Below, one piece after another: positions 55,670 through 64,000 of a stretch of 64,000 nucleotides of DNA (the stretch's first letter is position 1; every line of letters begins with the position of its first letter). The notes below the pieces were generated by a model, which searched no databases, was not told the DNA's origin, and saw only the letters and a list, made by a program, of their open reading frames with translations. Source of the stretch: Kiritimatiellia bacterium. Lineage in GTDB: Bacteria > Verrucomicrobiota > Kiritimatiellia > RFP12 > UBA1067. Where the stretch lies: NCBI GenBank assembly GCA_028686345.1, contig JAQUCE010000010.1:1-64000 (forward strand). The letters run 5' to 3'. The position numbers and the translations under genes were made by a program.

Positions 55670-56379
55670 TAAAACGTAAAATAATCGAGATCGACCAAGA
55701 AAAATGCAATGGCTGCGGGCAGTGCGTGACCGCCTGCCACGAAGGGGCCATTGAGTTGGTGAACGGCAAAGCGCAGTTGGTGAACGATATATACTGTGAT
55801 GGCCTGGGAGATTGCATTGGTGAGTGCCCGGTCGACGCCATCAAGATTATCGAGAGGGTGGCAGGAGCTTTTGACGAGGCAGCGGTTGCCGCCCGCGTCC
55901 AGGCCAATGCCGCCGCTACTCCACCTGCGGGCGGTTGCCCAGGCATGCAAAGCTTCGCATTCAACGCAAAGGCGTCATCGCCCGCTGCTGAACCTCAATC
56001 AGGTGGTGCCTCCGCGCTTACGCAGTGGCCAATCCAGTTGCATCTGGTGCCAGTTCAGGCCCCTTTCTGGCATAATGCCGATATTTTAATCGCAGCCGAC
56101 TGCGTGGCAGTGGCCTACCCTGATCTACACGCCGGGCTGCTCAAAGGCCGCAGCATTGCCCTAGCCTGCCCTAAGCTGGATGATACCTCCGCCTATGTGG
56201 GGAAACTGACCGCTATTTTCAAGGAGAACGCGGTGAAAAGCGTGGTCGTGGCGCGCATGGTTGTGCCATGCTGCTCACGTCTGGCTGGTATGGCGGAGGC
56301 CGCCTTGCAGGCCAGCGGTAAGAAGATCCCCTGTAAGACAATTACTATCAACCTTGACGGAACCATCAAGGAGGCGTAG
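55666..56379 (+). CDS. 4Fe-4S ferredoxin-type protein with C-terminal extension
   Basis: CNGCGQCVTACHEGAIELVNGKAQLVNDIYCDGLGDCIGECPVDAI; ATGA overlap with Rrf2 gene. Confidence 0.92.
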   Translation: MIKRKIIEIDQEKCNGCGQCVTACHEGAIELVNGKAQLVNDIYCDGLGDCIGECPVDAIKIIERVAGAFDEAAVAARVQANAAATPPAGGCPGMQSFAFNAKASSPAAEPQSGGASALTQWPIQLHLVPVQAPFWHNADILIAADCVAVAYPDLHAGLLKGRSIALACPKLDDTSAYVGKLTAIFKENAVKSVVVARMVVPCCSRLAGMAEAALQASGKKIPCKTITINLDGTIKEA

Positions 56380-56539
56380 AGGATGGGGAATGAGGTATAG
56401 GGGTCTGATTGAATTTTTGAAGAGATAACAACTACAACTAACAAAAAGCATTCGCCGTGGGAAAGGTGCAGCAGGGGATCTCTTCCCTGTGCGCCATGCC
56501 CTCTGCGCTATGCTACACAACAGAAAAAGGAAAAACATC

Positions 56540-58171
56540 ATGTTTTGCTACCAATGTGAACAAACCAGCGCCGGAACCGGCTGCACTGTCGTCGGAGTAT
56601 GTGGAAAAAACAAGGAGACCTCAGATCTTCAGGATCTGACCCTCTATCTTGCGGAGGGCATCAGCTCAATTGCACATGCCTTGCGCGCCAAGGGGGTAAA
56701 AGACAATGCGCTGGACAGAAGCGTAGTCGAAGCGCTCTTTACAACTGTCACGAACGTCAACTTTGATCCTGTGCGGCTGCGTGCCATAATTGCAAAGCAA
56801 GGCGCGCTGAAAAAAGAGGCACTAGTCAAGCTTCAGGCAACCGGGGCGGATATCACCAAGCTCCCGGCAGCGGCCAATTTCAACCCCGCGAGCGATCCTG
56901 AGGAGCTGCTGGTACAGGCCAGAACAGTTTCGATCCTCAAGCGCAAGCAGGAGCTGGGCGCTGATGTGACCGGCCTGCAGGAACTGCTGATGTATGGTCT
57001 TAAAGGCGCGGCAGCTTACGCCGATCACGCCGCGATTCTGGGTCATGAGGATGATGCGGTTTACGCCTATTTTCATGAGGCCCTCGCTTATCTTGCGACC
57101 AACCCGACCGATGTCGGCGAGCTGACAGCCGCCTGTCTGAAGTGCGGTGAGGTCAACCTGCGTGTGATGGAGCTGCTGGATGCGGCCAACACCGGGGCCT
57201 ATGGGCATCCTGAACCGACTCAGGTCAAAATCACAGCCACGGTCGGCAAGGCTATCCTGGTCAGCGGCCATGATCTCAAGGATCTGGAAGAGCTGCTCAA
57301 ACAGACCGCAGGCAAGGGAATCAACATCTACACCCACGGTGAGATGCTGCCGGCTCTGGCCTATCCTGGTTTGAAGAAGTACCCTCATCTGGTTGGCAAC
57401 TACGGCGGCGCGTGGCAGGATCAGGGCAAGGAGTTTGCCGCTTTCCCGGGCGCGATCCTGATGACGACCAACTGCATCCAGAAGCCCCGCGAGAGCTACA
57501 ACGCCCGCATCTTTACCTGCGGGCTGGTGGCCTGGCCGGGAGTCACGCATATCGCTGACCGCAACTTTGCCCCAGTGATTGACGCTGCTCTGGCGGCCGA
57601 GGGTTTTGCCGCGACCGAAGAGGAGAAAACCATCACAATCGGCTTTGGCCGCAATGCGGTTCTGAGCGTGGCAGGCACTGTGATTGACGCAGTTAAGGCT
57701 GGCGCAATCAAACACTTCTTCCTGGTAGGAGGTTGCGATGGCGCTAAGTCCGGGCGTAACTACTACACCGACCTGGCACAGCAGATTCCGCAGGACTGCG
57801 TGATCCTGACCCTGGCGTGCGGCAAGTACCGCTTCAACAAGCTGGAGTTCGGCGACATTGGCGGCATTCCGCGTTTGCTGGATATTGGACAGTGCAACGA
57901 TGCCTACAGCGCGATCAAGATCGCCTTGGCGCTGGCCGACGCATTTGAGGTGGGGGTCAATGACCTGCCGCTCAGCCTGATCCTCTCCTGGTACGAGCAG
58001 AAAGCAGTTGTCATTCTGTTGACCCTCCTGCATCTGGGAATCAAAGGCATCCGCCTGGGACCAACGCTGCCGGCCTTTATTACGCCTGCAGTGTTGAACG
58101 TTCTGGTCGAGAACTTCGCCATTGCGCCGGTCACAACCGCGGAGCAGGATCTTAAAGCGATCCTCGGCTAA
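56540..58171 (+). CDS. hcp: hydroxylamine reductase / hybrid cluster protein
   Basis: MFCYQCEQTSAGTGCTVVGVCGKNKETSDLQDLTLYLAEGIS; YGHPEPTQVKITATVGKAILVSGHDLKDLEELLKQTAGKGINIYTHGEMLPALAYPGLKKYPHLVGNYGGAWQDQ; VGGCDGAKSGRNYYTDLAQQIPQDCVILTLACGKYRFN. Confidence 0.98.
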   Translation: MFCYQCEQTSAGTGCTVVGVCGKNKETSDLQDLTLYLAEGISSIAHALRAKGVKDNALDRSVVEALFTTVTNVNFDPVRLRAIIAKQGALKKEALVKLQATGADITKLPAAANFNPASDPEELLVQARTVSILKRKQELGADVTGLQELLMYGLKGAAAYADHAAILGHEDDAVYAYFHEALAYLATNPTDVGELTAACLKCGEVNLRVMELLDAANTGAYGHPEPTQVKITATVGKAILVSGHDLKDLEELLKQTAGKGINIYTHGEMLPALAYPGLKKYPHLVGNYGGAWQDQGKEFAAFPGAILMTTNCIQKPRESYNARIFTCGLVAWPGVTHIADRNFAPVIDAALAAEGFAATEEEKTITIGFGRNAVLSVAGTVIDAVKAGAIKHFFLVGGCDGAKSGRNYYTDLAQQIPQDCVILTLACGKYRFNKLEFGDIGGIPRLLDIGQCNDAYSAIKIALALADAFEVGVNDLPLSLILSWYEQKAVVILLTLLHLGIKGIRLGPTLPAFITPAVLNVLVENFAIAPVTTAEQDLKAILG

Positions 58172-58198
58172 AACAGCACTTACCAACAACAAAAACAA

Positions 58199-58234
58199 AA
58201 ACCGTAGCGTCCGACGGGACGCTGCGGTTTTTTT
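58199..58234 (+). terminator. rho-independent terminator after hcp
   Basis: AAACCGTAGCGTCC-GACG-GGACGCTGCGGTTTTTTTT. Confidence 0.9.
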
Positions 58235-58313
58235 AGTGAAAAACACAGGGGCAGGAAAACAGGGCAGCAGCACCCGGCCATCACCGGGAGGGGCGCCGTC
58301 GGCCTGTCAGCAT

Positions 58314-58371
58314 AGTCGCTTAGGCGACTAGAAAAAACTATTAATTGTTCTTTCCAAAAAGTTGTCTATCG
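58314..58371 (+). repeat. R1 palindromic repeat, copy 3
   Basis: AGTCGCTTAGGCGACTAGAAAAAACTATTAATTGTTCTTTCCAAAAAGTTGTCTATCG. Confidence 0.92.
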
Positions 58372-58577
58372 GGCCTGTAGCGTACTTGCGCCTGTCGCGC
58401 GACTTGCAGATTTCATTAAAGTTGAAATGTACCGAACGACAACCCTTGCACTCCGCAGTGCAGCGCATGTGTGTAGTCGCTCTGCGAGCGACATTGGTTG
58501 CCGATGCGTTGCTCCCGCACAAAAGGCTCCATCTCTTTAACTCGCGCACTCGCGCACTTTAACACTCGTTACAATAA

Positions 58578-58690
58578 CGTCTCAACAACCTGCTTTAGAG
58601 CAGCCTTCCGTCTTCGCGCTTCGCAGCTACGCCGGACACGGAAAGGCTGAACAACAAGCCTTACATGGCAGCCGTTTGTTGTTCACGCTT
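58578..58690 (+). repeat. R6 repeat, copy 2
   Basis: See 18181-18296. Confidence 0.9.
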
Positions 58691-58726
58691 CAGCGTTTGG
58701 CCGGTTATTGTACTGTTCCCTTGCTT

Positions 58727-58853
58727 GCCCCAAACGCGCAGCGTTTGTTTCTAAAGCAGCGGGCTCTTAACCATTAACATTTCAATGAGGGCGAAAACTT
58801 TTAGCACATCACACAAGCTCTTTTGGTTGCGGCGACTCGATGCTTTAGAATAT
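58727..58853. repeat. R5 repeat, copy 3
   Basis: CCCCAAACGCGCAGCGTTTGTTTCTAAAGCAGCGGGCTCTTAACC...ACACAAGCTCTTTTGGTTGCGGCGACTCGATGCTTTAG. Confidence 0.8.
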
Positions 58854-58906
58854 GAGCGTTTGCTACCATGTCCATCAATGCCATCTGCTCAATTACTTAG
58901 CTGATA

Positions 58907-59851
58907 CTAGAATCGGCAGTTCAGCTGCAGGGGGTCGGGATTGAGATAGTACTGACCCAGCAGATATGAGTTCTCGTAGATAACCGCATAATGCCGCAGC
59001 AGCACCAGAGGCGCTAGCAATGGATAGAGCTCATCATAATAACCTGCGATGATGCGGTGCAGCTCCTCTTTCTCGATCGCGGTCAGATCCTTTTTGAAAT
59101 ATCCGCTGATATGCTGGAGAGCGTTAGTATGTTTTTTTCGGGTTGCAGGGGTGCTGAGCGCCTGCATTAACTCCGAACAATAAGTCGCGGCAACTGCTTT
59201 GACGTTGGTTGATGGGGCTGCGAGGAGCCGACCGAGCCTGGAGACCGCCGCGGGGTTGTGCGCCATGATGTTATATTTAAACGCGGCGTGGAAATCCGTC
59301 AGAGCTTTCATTTTCAAACGCGGTTGTGCACAAAGCTCCTGCAAGCGGGCAAAGGCGCAGACCTTATCGATAAAGCACTCACGCAGGGCCGGGTCATTCA
59401 AGCGCCCCTCCTCTTCCACCGGAGTGTCGGGAAAGCGCTTGACATAGGCCGCCGCAAAAATACCGGTTCCCTGTTTAATCGGCGCCACGCCCGGCCCTTG
59501 ATAGACCTTCACCCGGTAGAGCCCGGAGCTGGGAGACTTACTCTTGAAGATAAAACCGCACAGCTCCTCCCGGGCCAGGGCTTTCAGCCTGGGTGCAATC
59601 CAGCGCTTCATCTGCGGCGTAATATCCTGGCCGGTTTTAACTGTTATCAGCTGCGGGTTCGTGACATCTCCCACCAGCCGCATCGCTTCACGCGGGGTGG
59701 AAAGACCGCACTCCGACTCCGGACAAACCGGTGTGTACTCCACAAACTTTCCCAGCTTGTCCATCAGAAAGGAGTCGCGCTGAGCCTGCCCGTCGTAACG
59801 CACCTTCTCGCCGGTTAAACATGTACTGATACCAATCTTAATCTTCTTCAC
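58907..59851 (-). CDS. DUF523 + DUF1722 two-domain protein
   Basis: IGISTCLTGEKVRYDGQAQRDSFLMDKLGKFVEYTPVCPESECGLSTPREAMRLVGD; DUF1722-like KALTDFHAAFKYNIMAHNPAAVSRLGRLLA; GTG start with GGAGG RBS. Confidence 0.9.
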   Translation of the reverse strand: MKKIKIGISTCLTGEKVRYDGQAQRDSFLMDKLGKFVEYTPVCPESECGLSTPREAMRLVGDVTNPQLITVKTGQDITPQMKRWIAPRLKALAREELCGFIFKSKSPSSGLYRVKVYQGPGVAPIKQGTGIFAAAYVKRFPDTPVEEEGRLNDPALRECFIDKVCAFARLQELCAQPRLKMKALTDFHAAFKYNIMAHNPAAVSRLGRLLAAPSTNVKAVAATYCSELMQALSTPATRKKHTNALQHISGYFKKDLTAIEKEELHRIIAGYYDELYPLLAPLVLLRHYAVIYENSYLLGQYYLNPDPLQLNCRF

Positions 59852-60074
59852 TCTGCCTCCTGAATATCTGAGTTGCAACTGATCATCATTTTACTACAGA
59901 GTGGATATAGTTCATAGCATACACTTTACTCATGCTAAATTGTAATTAGAATGCATCATGTTCCTTTTGTTTTCACTGAATGTGCCTCATAAAACAAGAG
60001 GCACTGCCATTTGTACCGGGATCACACGCGATGCAAAAAGGCGGGCACGGACATCTTAGTTCCATGGGCCAGTT

Positions 60075-60530
60075 GGGGAGCGCGAAGCCACAACCAATCT
60101 CGGGTTGGCCATTGAAAGCGCGCTGCAAGGGATCGAACAGGCCAACCAGCAATTTCTCTACGGTATCTTCGGTGATGCGCAGTGGAGCAATAAAAACAAG
60201 CCCGATCATAAAAAAGGCAGGGTGCATTTTGTCGATACCTCTGACCAAATCCGGGTCGGTCGTGCCCAGAACTTTTTAGAGCCCAGCCATGTGCAGCAGA
60301 TTTATGAGTGTCTCACACGCTACGAAGATGTGGCAAATTATGTGAAAGTTGTCGAGCTTGGCGAGCTGAAAGAGAACGATTATAATCTCAACACTCCGCT
60401 CTATGTCGAAAAAATCATCGAAGACAACTTGCCGTCAGTGGAAGAGGCGCTGGCTGACTTGAAAACAGCTTGGGATGAAAGCCTGAAGGCTGAGGAGAGG
60501 TTTAAGGCAATTCTGGCTAGGTTTGTGTAA
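60075..60530 (+). pseudogene. type I restriction-modification M subunit (HsdM) remnant with internal deletion
   Basis: QANQQFLYGIFGDAQWSNKNK joined to KGRVHFVDTSDQIRVGRAQNFLEPSHVQQIYECLTRYEDVANYVKVVELGELKENDYNLNTPLYVE; the intervening methyltransferase core is absent. Confidence 0.75.
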
Positions 60531-60622
60531 TGAAGGTGTTCTATCTCGCTTCGCTCGCCTACGACCATTTTCAGGTTGAGATTCAGCATCAATGAACGGA
60601 GCGAAAAGCTTGTGAGGGAAAA

Positions 60623-61201
60623 ATGAAGAGTAACATGGATTTAAAACAGCATTCGCAAGCTCAGCAATATGCGTTAAAAGCACTCAAAACCTACGGCGCA
60701 TTTGCCGAGACATGGCTTGGCCAACTCGATGACTTAGCCGCGCGCCCCAACCGCAAAGAGTATAGCCCAGTCGCCGCCGCAGCAGCGGCTCGAACCATTC
60801 GCGAAGCTGTGCAGCATCGTGAACAGCAAAAAGAACGCTGTTGCCAAAAGTGCGGTAAGCAGGTAGCCTTCCACGAGTTTGAGCGATCCATGCGCCTTTT
60901 TCAGCGCATCTATTGCGGCAAGTGCTTTGATGAAACCTGCGTCAAACGTCGCAACAGGGAAACCGGCGTGGAGGAGAAGAAAGACATCAAAACAGTCGAT
61001 GGCACCCTTGTTCAGTCAACCGGTGAAAAAATGATTGCCAATTGGCTCGCCAATGCGCGGCTCGAATATCGTTACGACGGGTGCCTGCGTATTATGGATG
61101 GCTTTCAAATTCGCCCCGATTTTTATCTGCCCCAATTCGATGTGTTTATCGAATACTGGGGGATGGATACGCTGCGCGTTTGGGGAAATACCGTAAGGTA
61201 A
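60623..61201 (+). pseudogene. zinc-ribbon/PD-(D/E)XK-like nuclease-domain protein, probably frameshifted at 3' end
   Basis: CCQKCGKQVAFHEFERSMRLFQRIYCGKC; VQSTGEKMIANWLANARLEYRYDGCLRIMDGFQIRPDFYLPQFDVFIEYWG; after the G5 run the +1 frame continues GDGYAARLGKYRKVNNFY. Confidence 0.55.
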
Positions 61202-61210
61202 ATAATTTTT

Positions 61211-62251
61211 ACTGGGTATGCAGTTGACTCAACCAACCACAACATGTAGTATGATTGACCATGAGCAAGTATCCCATCAGCATGGCTGAACTGGACAAGC
61301 GGTTCGACACGCGGGAAGCCTGCCTAAGCTATCTCGCGGAACTTAGGTGGCCTGCGGGGTTTATCTGCCCACATTGTGCGTCACGCAAAGCGTGGCATAT
61401 GAGCAACGGACTAATGCTTTGCAGCAATTGTCGTTATCAGCAGTCCATTCTCGCCGGTACAATATTCCAAAACACACACATTCCTTTGCAGACGTGGTTT
61501 CGAGCGATGTGGCTCCTCTGTGCTAATAAAAACGGAATGAGCGCTCAGAATCTCCAACGCTTGCTCGGGTTGCGAAGCTACAACACAGCATGGCTTTGTC
61601 TCCACAAGCTGCGGCGGGCCATGGTTAGACCTGGCAGGGAGCGTCTTTCCGGTATCGTGGAGGTGGACGAGGCTTATCTCGGCGGCCCACAGGAAGGGAA
61701 ACGAGGACGCGGGGAGTTTGGCAAGGAACTTGTCTTTGTTGCCGCAGAGATTCGAGGGAAAAAGATAGGTAGAATCAGACTTCGTTGTATTCCAGATGTG
61801 TCAGGCAACACACTGGAACTATCCGTAACTGAAGAAATCCAAAAAGGAGCAGTCATTAAGTCGGACGGCTGGTCCGGTTACAGCGGGATCAAGAGCCTTG
61901 GGTATGGCCACGAGGTTGCAATCAAGGGAGATGGCGAACTTGCGGCGATTGTCTTGCCCCGATGCCATCTGGTTGTCAGCCTGCTGAAACGGTGGATTCT
62001 AGGAACATTGCAGGGCAACGTTGGCAAAGGACATCTTCAAGACTACTTGAATGAGTTTACGTTTAGGTTCAACCGGAGAAGTTCAAAGTCTCGCGGTTTG
62101 CTTTTTTACAGATTGGCGGAGCTGGCGGTTGCCACAGCCCCCAACCCTAGGTCTACGATCATACCGCAACACGGCCCGGAGGATGATTGAGCCATCTGCA
62201 CATCTTCAACACCTAGATGTAGTATGAGGTTGAGTCAACTGCATACCCAGT
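61211..62251 (+). mobile_element. complete IS1595-family insertion sequence with 24-bp perfect IRs and 9-bp TSD
   Basis: Left ACTGGGTATGCAGTTGACTCAACC; right end is its exact reverse complement; ATAATTTTT at 61202-61210 and 62252-62260. Confidence 0.95.
61261..62190 (+). CDS. IS1595-family transposase
   Basis: CLSYLAELRWPAGFICPHCASRKAWHMSNGLMLCSNCRYQQSILAGTIFQNTHIPLQTWFRAMWLL...GIVEVDEAYLGGP...IKSDGWSGYSGI. Confidence 0.95.
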   Translation: MSKYPISMAELDKRFDTREACLSYLAELRWPAGFICPHCASRKAWHMSNGLMLCSNCRYQQSILAGTIFQNTHIPLQTWFRAMWLLCANKNGMSAQNLQRLLGLRSYNTAWLCLHKLRRAMVRPGRERLSGIVEVDEAYLGGPQEGKRGRGEFGKELVFVAAEIRGKKIGRIRLRCIPDVSGNTLELSVTEEIQKGAVIKSDGWSGYSGIKSLGYGHEVAIKGDGELAAIVLPRCHLVVSLLKRWILGTLQGNVGKGHLQDYLNEFTFRFNRRSSKSRGLLFYRLAELAVATAPNPRSTIIPQHGPEDD

Positions 62252-62479
62252 ATAATTTTTATGTTTGAATGATAGATGATTTACGGTTGGCGCGATTGGT
62301 AACGTGCGGATTTCATCTCCTGCTTCAGGTGATAGCGTTTCGGTGTTTCGGCAATGTTTCGGTAATTGTATCGCCGAAACACATAGTTCACATACTGCAC
62401 CGGGTACACCGAAAACTGCTTCTGGGCACAAAAAAGCCTGTATTCATTGGGTTAAACCAACAGATACAGGCTTAAAAAA

Positions 62480-62556
62480 TGGTCGGAGCGGAGAGATTTG
62501 AACTCTCGACCTTTTGCACCCCAAGCAAACGCGCTACCAGGCTGCGCCACGCCCCG
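62480..62556 (-). tRNA. tRNA-Pro (anticodon GGG), CCA encoded
   Basis: CGGGGCGTGGCGCAGCCTGGTAGCGCGTTTGCTTGGGGTGCAAAAGGTCGAGAGTTCAAATCTCTCCGCTCCGACCA folds as cloverleaf; loop TTGGGGT. Confidence 0.95.
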
Positions 62557-62660
62557 ACAAAAATTCTTTTAAGTTAAGGTTCTGCAAAGTATATCAATTT
62601 GAGCATAGTGCCGTCAACTGCTTTTGTCGGCACATTTTGCGCTCTCTCATTTGGCATCAC

Positions 62661-63224
62661 TTACGAGCGGACGCGGTCGGCGTATTCGCCGGTGCGCGTG
62701 TCAATGCGGATGATATCGCCGGCGTTGACAAAGAGCGGCACCTGGAGGCTGTATCCACTCTCAATTTGCGCGGGCTTCATAACTTTACCCGCCGCGGTGT
62801 TGCCCTTGGCTCCCACATCGCAGTTGTCGACCTTGCGCTCGATCAGATTGGGCAGTTCAAGTTCAATGACCTTGTCGTTGTAGAAGAGAGCCTCCACTGC
62901 CATATCATCCTGTAAGAAAAATTTATTCTGGCCCAAGACATCATCATCAACTATGACCTCTTCAAAATCTTCATTCATAAAGATGTAATGGCCGCTGTTT
63001 TCGTAGGAAAAGCGGATAGTTTTTTGTTCCAGCACGGGCTTCTCAAACTTATCGTTGGAGCGGTAGCTGCGGTTCATGGTGGTGCCGGTCAGCATGTTTT
63101 TGAGTTTACAGTTATAGATTGCCTGGCCCTTGCCAGGCTTACTGAAATCAAATTCAGTGATGATGTAAGGCGAGCCCTCGACCTCAATCTTGAGCCCTTT
63201 TTTTAAATCTGAAGCAGTGTACAT
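62661..63224 (-). CDS. efp: translation elongation factor P
   Basis: MYTASDLKKGLKIEVEGSPYIITEFDFSKPGKGQAIYNCKLKNMLTGTTMNRSYRSNDKFEKP; DVGAKGNTAAGKVMKPAQIESGYSLQVPLFVNAGDIIRIDTRTGEY. Confidence 0.97.
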   Translation of the reverse strand: MYTASDLKKGLKIEVEGSPYIITEFDFSKPGKGQAIYNCKLKNMLTGTTMNRSYRSNDKFEKPVLEQKTIRFSYENSGHYIFMNEDFEEVIVDDDVLGQNKFFLQDDMAVEALFYNDKVIELELPNLIERKVDNCDVGAKGNTAAGKVMKPAQIESGYSLQVPLFVNAGDIIRIDTRTGEYADRVRS

Positions 63225-63294
63225 TCTCTTTCTCCTATTTACTGATAGCGCGTAAAAGATACAAATTTGCGGGGTGCTTTGTCAAGTGGATAGA

Positions 63295-63999
63295 TTATTT
63301 GAATGGATCATAAAGGCGGCCTTTGTTGCGCTGACGCATCCAGAAACCGGTGAAATCCTCTTGCAGCTTTTTTGTGTCAATGTTGTAGAAGGCCTCTGTG
63401 GTGGCATTGGTGCCGTTTTTGGAGGCTTTGAGGGCGGCCAGATATTTGTCAAGGATCTGCGCATAGGGGTTGGAGCGCTCAAGTGGCGCCCCTTTACGCA
63501 GATAGTAGATCAGCGCCCATGCAGTGGTGTAGTTCAGCGAGCGCTGCTCTTCAGCTTTACTGTAAAAAACATCGTAGTCCATGGTCAGCAGGGCGGGAAT
63601 GTGCTTGGCTGCTGCGTCCAGGTTGGACAGCAGGTGCTGCACACGGCTGTTTTCCGGGATTTTAACTGCCCCCTGACGGTCAATTTGCGCGGCCTCAAAG
63701 AAGCAGGCGTGGCCCTCGTTGTACCAGGGCGGGCTGGTGATCATAGAGGTGGCGAAAAAGAGGTACTGATGAAAACCCTCATGCTGAATGATCTCGATAG
63801 TCTTGGCGTGATCGCGGCCCTGCGAGAGAATCACCAGTTCGCGCTGCATGGGGGACCAGAGTCCGCTCGACCACTCGAGGCTCTCGCCCACATACTGTTT
63901 ATAACCCTCCTGGGTTTCGAAGATGCGTACCACATTGGCATCAGTCAGCGGCTCAAAGGGCGGAATCAACTTCGCGTAAGCGCCCCGCAGGTGCGGCAT
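63295..63999 (-). CDS. DUF1570-like putative metallopeptidase (N-terminus beyond window)
   Basis: VILSQGRDHAKTIEIIQHEGFHQYLFFATSMITSPPWYNEGHACFFEAAQ (HEGFH zinc-like motif); frame open at window edge. Confidence 0.65.
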   Translation of the reverse strand: MPHLRGAYAKLIPPFEPLTDANVVRIFETQEGYKQYVGESLEWSSGLWSPMQRELVILSQGRDHAKTIEIIQHEGFHQYLFFATSMITSPPWYNEGHACFFEAAQIDRQGAVKIPENSRVQHLLSNLDAAAKHIPALLTMDYDVFYSKAEEQRSLNYTTAWALIYYLRKGAPLERSNPYAQILDKYLAALKASKNGTNATTEAFYNIDTKKLQEDFTGFWMRQRNKGRLYDPFK

Positions 64000-64000
64000 A

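Noticed and set aside
56822-58273. 483-aa minus-strand ORF
   Set aside because: Antisense shadow of hcp, whose translation is unambiguous.

Overview
This 64 kb bacterial window looks like a PVC-type genome (Kiritimatiellota/Lentisphaerae/Verrucomicrobia-like, judged from gene content only). Features include sulfatases, a GH78-like enzyme, DUF1080, DUF4838, DUF1343 and Gfo/Idh/MocA proteins, and a CxxCH beta-propeller protein. The left edge (1-4.8 kb) holds the best candidate for an unusual system: a probable type I R-M tail, RhuM, a small protein, a DndD-like ABC/SMC ATPase, and a protein whose N-terminus resembles DndE fused to a HerA/FtsK-like ATPase, all in a tightly overlapping operon. 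Other notable content: an ArsR-controlled organoarsenical-type operon (ArsP/DUF318-like permease, two thioredoxins, ArsF-like, ArsG-like) with a visible palindromic operator; a collapsed recC/recD remnant next to intact xseA/xseB; a ~2040 aa LamG/L-type-lectin-like surface protein with a 69-bp tandem duplication in its upstream region; an IS91-family transposase; an IS1595-family element with perfect 24-bp IRs and a 9-bp TSD next to decayed type I R-M/nuclease genes; an Rrf2-ferredoxin-Hcp module; tRNA-Pro(GGG); and efp. The intergenic regions hold a mosaic of at least nine dispersed, mostly palindromic repeat families. All calls come from reading the supplied sequence and translations; no database search was run.
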